Part shown: one piece after another, positions 1-12,992 of the stretch
How positions within the stretch are numbered: position 1 is the stretch's first letter
Layout of the letters: each line of letters begins with the position of its first letter
From: Lonicera japonica
Taxonomy: Eukaryota > Streptophyta > Magnoliopsida > Dipsacales > Caprifoliaceae
Direction of reading: 5' to 3'
Assembly (NCBI GenBank): GCA_021464415.1
Contig: JAKCWG010000465.1
Location: 26,895-90,894 of the forward strand
Length of the DNA stretch: 64,000 nucleotides
Notes under the pieces: generated by a model
Database searches by the model: none
Seen by the model: the letters and a program-made list of their open reading frames with translations, nothing else
Told to the model about the DNA's origin: nothing
Program-made: the position numbers and the translations under genes

Positions 1-1
1 T

Positions 2-1708
2 CCAAACCCTGAACCATCAACCGGTGATGATGATCTACCTATTGCCATCAGGAAAGGAATCAGAGAATGTACAAAACGCCCACTTTACCCAATAGCCAGA
101 TTTGTGTCATTTGATAAGTTTTCTCCTTCGCATAGGAGTTTTCTTGTGAACCTAAACAACATTCCCATTCCTAAGACCGTGTCCGAGGCATTAACTAATG
201 AGAATTGGAAAGCTGCAATGCAAATAGAGATGGAAGCCTTAGAGAAAAACAAGACATGGGAGTTAGTTGATCTACTAAAAGGGAAGAATATAGTGGGCTG
301 CAAATGGGTCTTCACGGTGAAATATAAAGCTGATGGATCTCTTGAGAGATACAAGGCCAGATTAGTAGCTAAGGGCTACACTCAAACTTATGGGGTGGAT
401 TATCATGAAACATTTTCCCCAGTTGCCAAGATGAATACGGTGAAGATATTGTTAGCTTTGGCTGCGAACTTTAACTGGGATCTACACCAGTTTGATGTGA
501 AGAATGCATTCCTTCACGGTGATCTGGAAGAAGAAATCTACATGGAAGTTCCACCTGGGTTTATTGGAAGCCTAGGAAATAAGAAAGTGTGCAAACTGAA
601 AAAGGCGTTGTATGGCCTTAAACAGTCACCGAGAGCCTGGTTTGGGAGATTTGCAAAGGTGTTGTTGACTAATGGGTACAAGCAGAGTCAAGGAGATCAC
701 ACTCTATTCATAAAGCACTCGACTTCAGGGGGAGTCACAGCTCTCCTAGTATATGTTGATGACATTGTGGTGACGGGAAATGATGATCATGAGAAACAAG
801 TCCTCAGGCAGAAGCTAGTAGACGAATTTGAGATCAAAGAACTAGGAAAGTTGAAGTACTTTCTAGGGATTGAAGTAGCACACTCACAGAAAGGCATTTT
901 TCTTTCACAACAAAAGTATGTGATCGACCTATTAAAGGAAACTGGAATGCTAGCTTGCAAACCCGCAGATACACCGGTTGATGCGAATACCAAACTCGGA
1001 GAAGCCGTAGATGACACACCAGTTGATCGAGGAAGATACCAGCGATTAGTAGGAAGGCTAATCTACCTCTCACATACACGGCCAGACATAGCATATGCAG
1101 TGAGTCTTATCAGCCAGTTTATGCATAACCCTAAAGAAATACACTTACGAGCTGTTTATAGAGTACTACATTATTTAAAAGGTAATCCAGGAAGAGGAAT
1201 TTTGTATAAAAGAAATTCAGGATTAGTATTGGAAGCCTTCACAGATGCTGACTATGCTGGATCCGTGGCTGATAGGAGGTCCACATCAGGCTATTGCATA
1301 TTTCTTGGAGGAAATCTCATATCTTGGAGGAGTAAGAAGTAAAATGTTGTGGCCAGATCGAGTGCCGAAGCAGAGTTTAGAGCAATGGCACATGGAGTGT
1401 GTGAGCTATTGTGGGTGAAGATTGTGTTGGAAGATTTAAAGATCAAATGGGATGGAGCTATGAGGCTATATTGTGACAACAAATCTGCCATTAATATTGC
1501 ACATAATCCTGTGCAACATGACAGAACGAAGCACATCGAGATAGACAGGCATTTCATCAAAGAAAAGTTGGATAGCGGGTTGATTTGCACGCCCTATATA
1601 TCCACTACTAGCCAACTAGCTGATGTGTTTACGAAGGGGCTTAACAGTACCACGTTTCAAACAATTGTGTCCAAGCTGGGAATGGAAAATGTCTATTTAC
1701 CAGCTTGA
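2..1708 (+). pseudogene. copia polyprotein, RT and RNase H part, one in-frame stop
   Basis: The reading frame is open from the window edge. It encodes the copia-type reverse transcriptase (RVT_2), with the catalytic motif YVDDIVVTGND near 745-780 and the conserved [16 protein letters not shown] and LYGLKQSPRAWF blocks. RNase H follows, with SSAEAEFRAMA near 1357-1390 and LYCDNKSAINIAHNP. A TAA at 1340-1342 interrupts the frame right after SWRSKK, where copia proteins normally have glutamine, so a CAA to TAA change is likely. The frame then continues unchanged to TGA at 1706-1708. The enzyme copies element RNA into DNA. This copy is probably dead unless the stop is read through. Confidence 0.9.
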
Positions 1709-1715
1709 GGGGGAG

Positions 1716-2001
1716 TGTGGGAAATAGATATTGTGCTAGCTGTAAATGTATAGTTTTAGTAATTATCTATATTTTTATATAGTAATTATTTGTTTAGATA
1801 ATAATTAGCTGTAGACCCTGATTTTGTGGGATAGGCCCTGACTTTGTGGGATAGCTGTAGGCCCTGATTCTATGGGATATGCCCTGATTTTGTGGGATTA
1901 GTTTAGATATTTTTATTTTTTTTTGGGTTATATTTTTTCCTATAAATGTATCTCTTTCTCTACAGATTTGAATAAGAAAAACAATTGCTCCTTTTTCCAC
2001 A
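1716..2001 (+). repeat. copia 3' LTR (286 bp)
   Basis: It begins TGTGG right after the purine-rich tract and ends CCACA, giving a 5-bp terminal inverted repeat with TG...CA ends. A TATA-like box (tataaatgta) lies at 1941-1950. Between about 1811 and 1900 it holds four imperfect copies of a roughly 22-bp unit built on gccctgattttgtgggata. The sequence directly after 2001 is NLR coding sequence. Confidence 0.85.
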
Positions 2002-4839
2002 AAAATAGTTAAAGTGTTGATCGACTCTGGCAATCACGAAGTTCTTTCTGTTATTCCCATAGTGGGAATTGGTGGGCTCGGAAAAACAACTATTGCTAAA
2101 CTAATATACAATGATGAAAAAACAGTGGGACACTTCGATGTGAGAATTTGGGTTTGTGTATCTGATAATTTTGATACCAAGAGACTTTTAATGGAGATCC
2201 TACAATCTCTTAAGGGAGGCAAGTCGGAGGAAAAAAGCAAGGATGCGATACTTGGTGACCTTCAAAAAGAGTTGGGAGGGAAGAAATATCTCCTGGTACT
2301 TGACGATGTTTGGAACGACAATATCGTTGAATGGGAGGATTTTAAGAGTTGTTTACTTTGCGTTATTACAACCAAGGGAAACAATATTGTTGTTACCACT
2401 CGTAAGCAAGGTGTGGCATCCATCATGGGAACACATGGTTCACATTGTCTGGAATTACTTTCAGACAATAAAATTTGGTCTATCTTCAAGCAAAAAGCAT
2501 TCGCAACCAAAGGACCGCCAATGACTCGAGAACTGGAGACCATAGGACTTGAAATTGCGAAGAAGTGTCGAGGTGTGCCATTAGCAGCAAAGGTCATTGG
2601 GGGGATGATGTTTTCTAAGAAGGACATAAATGAGTGGTTGGATGTTCAAAAAAGTGTATTCTCAGGTTCTAATAAAGATGAGAATGGAAGAGTCTTGAAA
2701 ATCTTGAAATTGAGTTTCAATCATTTGCCATCTCCCTCTTTAAAGAGGTGTTTGCATATTGTTCTATCTTTGTCAAGGATAGCGTCATGGAAAAGGAATG
2801 ATTAATCCAGCTCTGGATGGCTTCAGGATTCCTCCAATCCGACAAGGGGAGTAGTAAAAAGGTGATGGAGGATGTAGGTAATCAGTTTTTCAATGATTTG
2901 GTCTGGAATTCCTTATTCCAAGATGTAGAGAACGATATGTATGGTAACATTGTTTCGTGTAAGATGCATGATCTTGTGCATGACCTTGCGCAATATGTTT
3001 CAAAATTTGAATGCTTACGCTTAGAGGAGGATTCTGTAGTTAATGACATCCCTCATGTTCGGCACATAGCATTTTACTCAAGTGGGGAAGCAATATGTAC
3101 ATCATTTTCAAAGGAGAAGGCTAGATATTTGCACACATTGATCTTGCATGATAATATGCCTAATAAGATGTTGAACTTCAAATGCTTGCGTGTTTTAAAC
3201 TTGGGCTATTCTTCGATGACAAACTTGTCAAATGCAATTAGCAAACTGATACATTTAAGGTATTTTGATTTGTCATACACTAAAATCAGAGTTTTGCCCA
3301 AATGTATTGGGAAGCTGTACAATTTACAGACTTTACGCTTACCTTGGAGGCTGAAAAAGCTTCCAGATGAGTTGACTAACTTAATAAACTTGAGACATCT
3401 CCATTACAATTGCGCGCAACGGCTAATGCGGATGGGGCAGTTAACCTGCCTTCAAACATTACCATGTTTTCATGTCGGGCGAGAAAAGGGCCGTTGGATT
3501 GAAGAGCTCGGTTGTTTAAAGCACCTAAGAGGTGCTCTTTTGATATATGGTCTTGAACAAGTGAGTGGCAAAGAAGAAGCTCAAAAAGCGGATTTATTTG
3601 GAAAGACAAATGTATACAAACTGGAACTAGGATGGAGTGAGAATAGGGAAGGGAACACGACAAACGACGAGGAAGTTTTGGAAGGTCTCCAACCTTATTC
3701 GGACCTAAAGAGCCTTTTGGTTCAATACTTCAGGCAATAAATTCCCTACATGGATGACGAAAATGATGGTGAATATTGAAGGTAGGGATGGAAGGTGGTT
3801 GCCTCTTGAAAATTTGGTGGAGATAAAATTAATAGGGTGCAAAAATTGTGAGTATCTCCCAATGCTTGGACAGCTACCACATCTTCGGGAACTCGTGTTG
3901 GATAAAATGCCTAATCTGAAGTGTATAGATACTTCATTTTACTATCACAATCGTCATCATAGTGGGGGTATGAATGAGACATCAGTATTTTTTCCGGCAT
4001 TGATAACTTTCAAGCTATCGGTCATGCTCAACCTGGAGGAATGGACAGAAGTTGAAGAATTAATATTTCCTCGGCTCGAGGAATTGGCAATTCAGGACTG
4101 TCCAAAGTTGACCACTGTTCCCAAATGTTTTACAAGTATCAAGAAATTGACAGTTTACTACATGAATAGCATCTCACCACTTACAAGTATATGCAAAAAC
4201 TTGATAACTCTCACTTCTTTGTGTATTGAGAATTATGAGGAGTTAACATGTTTGCCAATTGGGCTAATACAATCCTGCACCTCCCTCCGTGAGTTGAGCA
4301 TACGCAGTTGCCGTAATCTGATTGCCTTACCAGAGCTAAAACCAGTGGGTTCCTCTCTCTCGTATTTAGCTGTAACCACCTGCCACAAACTGACTTGTTT
4401 GCCTGCTTTGGGCTACCTTAATCACTTAAACAATTTAATTCTCGGTCCATTCTCAAAAGAGCTTAATTCATTTTCGAGTCTCGACCCCCTCATAAACTTG
4501 CAACCGTGTCTTACTGTACTCAATATATATGGGTGGTCGCACTGGGAATCGATACCAGAGCAGCTTCAACACCTCACTTCCCTAACGTATTTAAAGATAG
4601 ATGGATTCGGAATTGAAACCTTGCCCCACTGGTTCGGAAACTTGTCTTGTCTTAAATCAATAGATATATTTGTTTGTGAGAAGCTCAAGTATCTGTCAAA
4701 TATGGAAAGCCTCACCAAGTTAGCGGACATGATCATCTATAGATGCCCCCTTTTGAAGCAGAGAAGGCCTGGGTGGTCAGAGGTTCCCCCTGGAACGAAC
4801 ATTTACATTCATGGTAATTTAATACCACGTCAAAATTAG
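2002..4839 (+). pseudogene. CC-NBS-LRR disease-resistance gene relic (NLR 1), 5'-truncated
   Basis: NLRs of this class are cytoplasmic immune receptors that sense pathogen effectors. Visible in order: NB-ARC P-loop GIGGLGKTT (about 2062-2090), kinase-2 KYLLVLDDVW (about 2284-2312; the final W marks the non-TIR class), RNBS-B NIVVTTR, CRGVPLAAKVIGG (GLPL), [10 protein letters not shown] (MHD), then many leucine-rich repeats to the stop at 4837-4839. The coiled coil is missing because the frame starts at the copia LTR edge. Lesions: a one-base loss near 2751 (a CFAYC-type motif is out of frame), TGA at 2799-2801, and a frameshift near 3732-3734. Otherwise the frames join collinearly. It is closely related to NLR 2 at 54621-58101. 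It is very unlikely to be functional. Confidence 0.92.
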
Positions 4840-5054
4840 TTCAGCAATGTGAGTTTCTCTTCTCCAATAATTTATCTTGTAATGTAGTAGCTTATATATT
4901 CTCTTTAATTTTATATTCCGCATGTTTGTACATGCAGGTATGATATTTGAATGATTTTCACTGAAAGAGCTACTGTCCATTGTTCTATTAACACAGGCAT
5001 GTGAATCACTTCTTCTCTTTTAATTGTTCAATATATATATATATAACTTTTCTT

Positions 5055-5158
5055 ACACCCTCCATCCCAAATTAAATCCACTTACCTTTTTCAATATAAT
5101 ATCGAATTACCAAAATAAGCGATACAAATTATTTATTTTTTTGTTAGGGACAGAGGGG
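5055..5158. mobile_element. possible Stowaway-like MITE remnant
   Basis: The left end, ccctccatcccaaatta, resembles the Stowaway consensus start. About 90 bp later the sequence gttagggacagaggggc looks like the opposite end. The copy is short and degenerate, and TA duplications are not clear. Confidence 0.35.
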
Positions 5159-6124
5159 CAATTTTACTCATCCCAGTGAGCAAGTAACGACTACCTTAAA
5201 AGTTCCTCATATATATAGTTAGAAAGGAATAAGTGAAAAGAAAAATTAATTGCCAATGGGTGGATCGAGTAGCCGCTTCACCTTATATATTGCTTTGTAA
5301 GGCTTAGATAGGGTAAGATTCACTTGTGTGCATTTACTATTTTAGGATTACAGGAGCACCAAACAAACACTAAATGTGTTAGAAAGGCGTGAAGCACAAG
5401 ATTAATCTTATTTATGTTAAATAATGTTGATAACCTGAATCTTATACATATGGACTACGTTAAAATTAACATTAGCAACATTATGTTTTTTTTTTCTTTT
5501 TCCCTTCTTTCTTGGTCAATTGATACATCTGCTCAACAGGCAGTGATTAACACACTAAGAAACCATTTGTTTTTTTCTTTCAGTATCTAAGGAGGCTGGA
5601 TGGTTGAAGTTCGTTTTACAGATTGTAGAACGTATCAATTGAGGCTGCAAGATCTTTAATTTCTACAACCACAAGGACATCTGAATATATCATCAATAGA
5701 CTCTAAACTCCTAGTTTCATATCTTCTATGTAGAAACTAAACCTGGGTTTGTCAATAATAAAGCTCCAGACTAATTTTCAGTCTTCGGAGCTTTTGATTA
5801 ATTGAGTGTCATATTAATTACACTTATTGTACTATATATCTGTGTTATTTGTGATTTACATTACAAGAGTATGAATATTTTCGCTTTTTTGTATGCCTTG
5901 CTGGTACAATATTCTTCATATGAATGAATAGTTTTAATGGATTTTATATCATTCTTCTTTGCAAATGTTAATTAAACTGGACTCTACAAAATTTATAAAG
6001 GCATACATGTCTGTATGAAATTATACAATACCAAAACAGAAATTGGAAAAGTGTTTATTTCGACCAATATTTCTAATGTCACTTTGTTAAAGAATCCACT
6101 TAATTACTTCCCTTTCTTAATAGT

Positions 6125-6330
6125 GTAAACTTTAGGGAGAGATGGTTTCTAAACATTGTATGGGAGGTTCAAGGCTCCATCCCTCGTTTGTTAATTCTAT
6201 TCTTGTTTGTTTTCTACCTGTTGATACTGATCCAGTTTCTATCCACACTCCACATGTGACTCACCTATGTTAAGCATGATATTTATTATGACTTTTTTCG
6301 TTGAACTGCATAAGTTTTTGTGAAAGATAG
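6125..6330 (+). repeat. retroelement scrap shared with 49000-49150
   Basis: The stretch gggagagatggtttctaaacat, the later ggttcaaggctccatcc and tttgttaattct match, with divergence, 49056-49150, where a copia primer-binding site is still readable. This copy has lost the primer-binding site. Confidence 0.45.
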
Positions 6331-9062
6331 TTTCTAACAAATTAACAATATAATGCATAGTTTACAAATTTAAATGGTATAGTATGCGGTGGTGAGGTTA
6401 ATTACAAGGATGATAAAAGAACCTCTAAATTGTAGTTGCCCCACCACATGAATGCATTGTGGTAGTTGTATATCATGTTTAAATAGTACAGTACATATCA
6501 CACATGATGGTTATGTTACACTTTTGGGGTGATTTTTACTACCTTCTCCCTTCATATAGAAGAAAAAATAGAAAACAGAAAGGGAAAGGGCTTAATGAAT
6601 ACTCAGTTCAAACACTGGAGCTTAATTTTTGTCACAATTTTAGGATAATGCAACGATTAGTAGTAAATCATGGTAGATCTAATTTAGTAACTGACATATT
6701 TGCAACGCATCATAATGTTTCCCGAATATGTCCCCAATATGTGCTATGTATATGTACTCTATGAATCAACATCCAAATGACTTGGTTTTTGTTAGTGTAA
6801 ATTATACAAAAACCCCTTTAACTATCACTTTTTTATGCTTTGCCCACTGAAGAAAAAAAATATCCGTAAACTATCAAAATTAAATTGCTTATTAACGGTG
6901 AAAAACTCAAGTATTTGCTCAACATGGAATCTCAAAAATAATATTAGACAAGCTCAGAAACTAGTTACCAATGTGAATTTTTCTTATACTATACGTTTAT
7001 ATTCTCTTTAACTAGTATTATTAAGATATCCTCTTTTCAAAGCTGAACATGAGGTGAGCTACAATAGGCTCTTGTCTCGGGCCCAAAATTTTTGAGAACC
7101 CCATAATTTTTTAAAATTTAAAATTGGGGAAGTTCATTGATCAAAAAATAAGTAGTGATCATTTATGTAGATTAATTTTATTTTATTTATGTTCTTAGAA
7201 AAAAAAAACCTAAAAATTTGAGGATGAAAGGCCTTATTGATATTTAAAAAAGCCCCTGCATTCTCAGGTCTAGCCCTGACTTTTATTTACACATATATAT
7301 TCTATACTCATCCATATTTATATTCAATGGTGAAACCAAGATTCTAATAGAGGGGGTCAAAGTTAGCACTATAATACATATTTTTTTCTACAGCAGTTGA
7401 AGCAAGGCAAAAAATTAAATTAATAATAAAGCAGATATTTTAATGCAAACACACTATAAGTCTAACGAAAACATTTATTACAATTACATATTATGATACA
7501 ATTTTACGAGGTTACATTTTTTGAAAATATTGCAAGACTTCTTAACCTCGTTAAAAATAGTCTTGTTCAATGTTTGTCACCTAAAGTTTTTAGAGGATTG
7601 GACTTTGGGTTAAGTAGAAGACTTAGCTTGTACATTATTTAACTGTTGAGAATAAGATTGTTCAACAACTTTCTTCATCTTTTTAAAAAAATTATCCATT
7701 ACCATTGTTTCAAAATTGAATACAAAAAATCAATTTAAGTTCATTAATTTAGATCTAACTAAAATTATGGCCAAACTTGTTAAAAATAGGGTTAAAATTT
7801 TCAGAGAATTAAATTAAAGATCAAGCAACAAATAACAAGCAAAATATATATAGTATCAAAGATCAAATAACAACCAAAGAGCATCAAACAATAAATTGTG
7901 CACAAAATTAACAAGATCCATCAATCAAGATCAATTAAACAAGATTTATCATGACTATAGAATTATGTAAAATAAATCAAGAAAAATTATTGTGTAACAT
8001 TTAAGAATGTACACACATCATTGAAAATGCCATAACTTAAAATAAAAAATTCAAAATTTAATAAAAAAATAATATTTAAAATCTACTAATGAAGATCAAT
8101 TAAAAAATCAAGATCAATTAAATAAGATCCTTCATGATTGTAGAATTATGTAAAAAAAAATTAAGAAAAATTATTGAGTAACATTTAAGAACGTACTTTA
8201 TATTTTCGTATATTATAAAAATTATTTTGCCGAGATTAAAATAAAATCAAAAAATATGATTAAAAGATTCCTTAAAAAATTAAAAACAAGTCGGTCCAAT
8301 CCGGTATACTTTTAATTTTTTCAGCATGAAGATATATTGAACATACGTTTCGATTGTTCAAAACATTTGATTAAGCTAGACAATGAGCTTAAAATAGACT
8401 GATTGATATTTATCGATTTAGGTGGGTGTATTCAATTTAGATTCTACATGATTTTTTTGGATTTTGAAAGTCTCTGAGTATTCAATTAGGATTTTAAAAG
8501 ATTTTTAAAATCTTATTGTATTCAATTAAATTTTCAAAAAGTCTTTTAATATCTTGTGATATTCAATTATGATTAAAAACAGATTTTTAAAATATAATGG
8601 TGTTTAAAACTAAATAAACTTTGAAGGATTTTACAAGATGATAGATTTTGATGGATTTGAGAGTATTTTTATGGACAACAAATCTACCAATAAATCTTCT
8701 CTTCAAGCGGAAGATTTTACATTGATTTCTCTGGACCCTTACTTCATTTACTATATCTAAAGCCTCTTTTTCTTTCTATACTGTTACTTTTAAAGTTTTG
8801 ATTATACAATTAATCATCTTCTTCCAAAACCATAGAGATATCACGTCGTTGATTTTTTCTCATTTTTTATGAATTTTTTTAGAGAGAGGATGAAAATCGA
8901 ATAGAAAGAACAAAAATATCCAATCCGTTGGGATTTTATACTCAATCCGAACCGTTTGCGTTGGGTTTATAATTTGCTTATTACTTTAAAGTTGTAATCA
9001 AAATTATTTTATTATTTATCCTTTGATGTTTTTACTGTCATTAGAATAAGTAAAGCTTTGGT

Positions 9063-9760
9063 TTGGTTTATATTATTATACACACATTATGGTCATGAAT
9101 ATTTGAATTATATAATTATTTTATATAACAATTATTATTATAGAAAAAAAAAATATTAAAGGTTTTGAAAATATAAAATAATTGTTTCACATATTACCAT
9201 ATGGTGTTGTGGCGAACAGGATTGCCATCAATTTTCAAGTCAACTTGGCATTTACATTTTATATTAATTGGTTTAATCTTGTATCAAAGTGTGGGTTTAA
9301 TACAAAGAAGGGCTGAATTGTGACACTACTACAAGGCTCCCCAATAATTGAGCCTAGGTTTGGTATTGGCCAAACCGGTCCTATAGTCAACCCGTTGCCA
9401 TCTTAATTTACTTTGGTTGAACATAGGGGTGCAATTGGTACCCGTCGCCATCTTTACTTTGGTTGAACATAGGGGTGGAATTTGTACAGTAAAAAAAAAA
9501 AATCAGCCAAAATCGATTTAAAAAAATTAGTTTTGGTTTCACACATTTAAATAGTGAAAATATGAAAAACCAAAAATACTAACTTTCTTTGGGTTAGTTT
9601 TGGTTTTAAATTTCAAAAACCGAAATACCGAATATATCAAAACATAGAATACATAAAATACCAAACTAGAAATAAGGGTTAGTAATAGATTTAACTATAT
9701 ATCAAATCAACTATACTATTCTAATACAATGTTATAGAATATATTTGGCTTTATATATTA
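9063..9760 (+). repeat. dispersed repeat, copy 1 of a ~650-bp unit
   Basis: This block and 10712-11287 share the same order of anchors: attatggtcatgaatatttg, ttcaagtcaacttggcattt, cactactacaaggct, ggtttggtattggccaaa, then a stretch rich in cggttttggtt-like words, then aatagatttaactatat. Copy 1 also carries an internal ~55-bp tandem duplication at about 9385-9475 (tttactttggttgaacatag twice). No coding frame or known family was recognised. The order and length suggest an old non-autonomous element or a segmental duplication. Confidence 0.7.
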
Positions 9761-10711
9761 AGTGTATAATTTTAATTTTTATCTAATAATATATATAAAT
9801 TTATCGAAAAATACACACGAGATATTATAAGATTATTAATATATATGTTATTGAAGTCACTATAATTCCTATGTAAAGATATGAAATAATATAATCGTAC
9901 TCTTTGCATTGAGAAAAAATAAGCTAAGAGGTAAATTAACTACATATACTGAAAAATCAAAACAATAAAATACCGAAAATATAACAAATAATGCCAAAAA
10001 TAAAAATATCAGAGAAAACCGAAAAACCTCGTGGTATGGTTTTGACGTTGTGTTTTGAAAAACTGAAACCAAAATTACTGAAAGCCGAAAATATCGAACC
10101 TTATGGTTTTAATTTTAGTAAAATACAATTATTGAATTAAACCAACCGATTCCCACCTCTTAGACCATAAACTTTTAAATCCAAAAGCTAAGATTGAGTT
10201 GAGTGGAATTAATCTAACCGCTCAAGCTTCTTTTTGACTACTCCTTAATCCTTTTATGTGTTCGTCTTCAATTAAAAGTTTACGCTCAATTAGCATATCT
10301 TTTGTCCAACCCTTGCCTCAACCTCAGCCCAACCCTTAACATATCTTTAGTCCCATTTATCATCCTAGCACATTCTCGTTTTCCTTAAAGGTTGACAGCT
10401 CATCATTAATATTATTATTTTTTGAAAAAAAAAAAATGTTTGCAAAGGAAAGGAGATGTCAGGAAATATGTCACCCCTTTTTATTTACTTAATTAATGTG
10501 CGTATATTCATTAATTTAGTGAATATTTTAATATTAAATTATTACTAAAATAATATTTATAAAATTTAAATAATTTTTTTTATAAGTCTATCTATGCCCG
10601 TGAATTAATTTAACAGGCAACGCAGATTAATTTAATGTCGTGAATTAATTGCAAGAAATTACAGATATAAATAAAATGACTCTTAAAAAATTGCTTATAT
10701 TATTGTACTTC
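9761..10711. other. AT-rich intergenic stretch
   Basis: No gene seen. It contains 10310-10455, which is repeated at 13278-13408 (see that entry). The rest is AT-rich with no recognised element. Confidence 0.55.
10310..10455 (+). repeat. direct repeat partner of 13278-13408
   Basis: Shared anchors are cagcccaacccttaacatat, atttagtcc-like words, gacagctcatcattaatatt and gcaaaggaaagg, in the same order and spacing as at 13278-13408. Confidence 0.7.
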
Positions 10712-11287
10712 AATATATATACACACACATTATGGTCATGAATATTTGAATTCTACAATTATTTTGTATAACAATTGTATTAAATGATTTGAAAATATAA
10801 AACAATTGTTTCACAAATTACCGTATGGTGTAGTGGTGAACAGGGTTGCCATTAGTTTTCAAGTCAACTTGGCATTTACATTTTAAAACAAGACCGCCCA
10901 ATAAGGGCCTTAATTGTGACACTACTACAAGGCTTCCGGATAATTGAGCTTGGGACTTGGGTTTGGTGTTGGCCAAATCACCTCAAAACTGACTCTTAGT
11001 CATTTTTATTTTGGCTGAGCATAGGTGTAAAATCGGTACGGTAAAAATCAAAATAAACCAAAATCGATCTTAAAAAATTGGTTTTGGTTTCACATATTTA
11101 AATACCGGAAATACAAAACCCGAAAATACCGACTTTCATTGGGTTAGTTTTTGTTTTAATTTTTTAAAAACCAAAATACTGAAAATACCAAAAGTTAGAA
11201 TACTAAACAAAAAATAAAATTAAATAATAGATTTAACTATATCCAGTCGACTATAATATTCTAATACAATTGTAATAGAATATATTT
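10712..11287 (+). repeat. dispersed repeat, copy 2, interrupted at its right end
   Basis: It is collinear with 9063-9742. Similarity stops at 11287, where the copia LTR unit 11288-12992 begins. A weak continuation (ttttgctttatatatgag at about 12995, compared with atttggctttatatatta in copy 1) resumes on the other side, which suggests the LTR unit inserted into this copy. Confidence 0.65.
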
Positions 11288-12992
11288 TGTTGGTCGGAAA
11301 ACAACCCTAGAGGGGGGTGAATAGAGTTTTTAAAAACTTAATGCAGAATTAACACTTTTTAAAAATAATTAAACAAAGCAACTTAACTAAGCAACAATAT
11401 CAAGGAAATAATTAATTTGAAGTAATCAATCACAAGACAAGAAAATAATCTATATCAAAATATAATCAATAATATAGCAATAAAAAGAGAGCTTGAGTTT
11501 AGAAAGATTGAACAGATCGAAGTCGAAGATTTTTTGTCCACACGGTTTGGCTTGTTCCCCCTACTCCGCGCTCGGTTAGTTCCCCAAGAACTTCCACTAT
11601 TCAATCTTCTTCGAGTGAAGATCAAATCTCAATACAAATGTCGTTATGCACACAACACTCACAATGTAGCTATGCACACTACACTTCTCACAAGATATGT
11701 TTTCTTGCTTTACAAAGAGACAAACTCTCTTTTGAAATGAAGAAGAAATTATTTGTGGTGATACACACCAACACAATAACTCCCAAGTGTATTTGAAGAT
11801 TACAAATGAAGCTCACACTAGAGTTATCAAGATTGATCAAAATATATAGCTCAAAAATGAAGAATATGATCAATAAAATGAATTGAATACTTGAATAACT
11901 TTGTATATATGTAAAATAAGTTTGTAGAATGATTCAAGTATTTTAAAACATGTCTAAGACCTCATATTTATAGCTTGCAAAACCATATGGCCGTTGGGGA
12001 TGATTAAGAAAGGTTTTGGCTCGAAGGTACACATTTTCAAACTTTCCAACAGCTAGTTTTGACAAAAAAATTACATTTGTTTTGTTAATTTATCCCAAAT
12101 AGACTGTTGGATCATTCTCAAATTTTAGTAAAAATTTTCAGGAGATGTTGTCTAACTACTGTAAAAATTTCAAAATGATCGGAGTTCGGAAAGGCCTCCA
12201 TCTTACCGTTAGATCAAAACTGGGCAAAAATTGAGCAAATTTTAAATGTAAAATAAAAATATTTTTGCAATTTAACAATTTAGTTCCAAATAAAATTATA
12301 ATTATTTGTGAACCTCAAAGATATGTTTCTAAGATACCTATTTTTATTAGAGCTTAAAATATGATCATTTAAAATTAATATGAATTTATTTTGAAACTCG
12401 ATTTTTGTAAAATGATGTTTTTCAAATAAATTCAATTTCAAGCTTGTTTGAATCAATCTTTAAAATATGTATGAATATGTTTGAGTTATAAGAATTTGAT
12501 CAATAAAGTAACTTTACATAAATCTTAAACACTCACTCAATTATTAAATTAACGAGTCTTCGAATACTTTGATTTGTTTATTCGGATTGATCTTCATTTG
12601 AAACTTTTTCCTTGAAGCTTTTCATATAATCTTTTGATCATTTGTGCTTCATGATTTCCATTCATAGATTTGATCTTCCTTGTCTTGTCCAATGATCGAA
12701 TAATGAAAGAGTGATCCTTGTCATATTTTTCTTGAATTTTCCAAGTAAATGAACTGTATACTTGTATCAAGAAACATGTTAAATTACACATGACTAATTT
12801 ATTGTTATTATCAAAATAAGATTAAGACCTTAGGTCAATAATCTCCCCCTTTTTGATGATGACAATAAATTAACGTATGTTAACAATAAGAAGCATAAAT
12901 AGCATATAAATGTAAATGAATAATATGCTCCTAAATTATACATGATTGATTTATTGTTATTATCAAAATAAGATTAAGACCTTAGGTTAACA
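11288..12992 (-). mobile_element. collapsed copia (SIRE-like) LTR unit
   Basis: Read on the minus strand, a ~60-bp LTR start (12992 to 12933) is followed by ~95 bp of internal DNA. This ends in the hallmark gtcatcatcaaaaaggggga polypurine region (about 12842-12865). A full ~1.55-kb LTR follows, running from TGACCTAAGG near 12837 to CCGACCAACA at 11288. A minus-strand TATA box (tataaata) is at 11964-11971. The first LTR bases are present twice, so this looks like a retrotransposon whose 5' LTR and body were deleted down to a few dozen bases. No protein remains. Family assignment rests on the PPT motif. Confidence 0.65.

Larger units (their letters stand above)
1..2001 (+). mobile_element. 3' half of a Ty1/copia LTR retrotransposon
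   Basis: The element enters from the left edge. It carries the reverse transcriptase and RNase H end of the polyprotein, then a polypurine tract (about 1707-1715), then one LTR (1716-2001). Domain order (RT then RNase H directly before the PPT) is that of copia elements. The 5' half, the integrase and the other LTR lie outside the window, so its target duplication cannot be checked. Its right edge touches NLR coding sequence without a gap. Confidence 0.93.
4840..9062. other. AT-rich intergenic DNA downstream of NLR 1
   Basis: No convincing gene. 4840-5000 and 5580-5700 could be spliced 3' UTR of NLR 1 (AG-preceded blocks at about 4936 and 5583), but this is only a guess. A hairpin with stem AAAGCTCC/GGAGCTTT sits near 5760-5796. 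8400-8600 has several near-repeats of a gtattcaattaggatttt-like unit, as in the ends of some DNA transposons. The longest open frames (for example 6504-6764) lack any recognisable domain. Confidence 0.6.
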
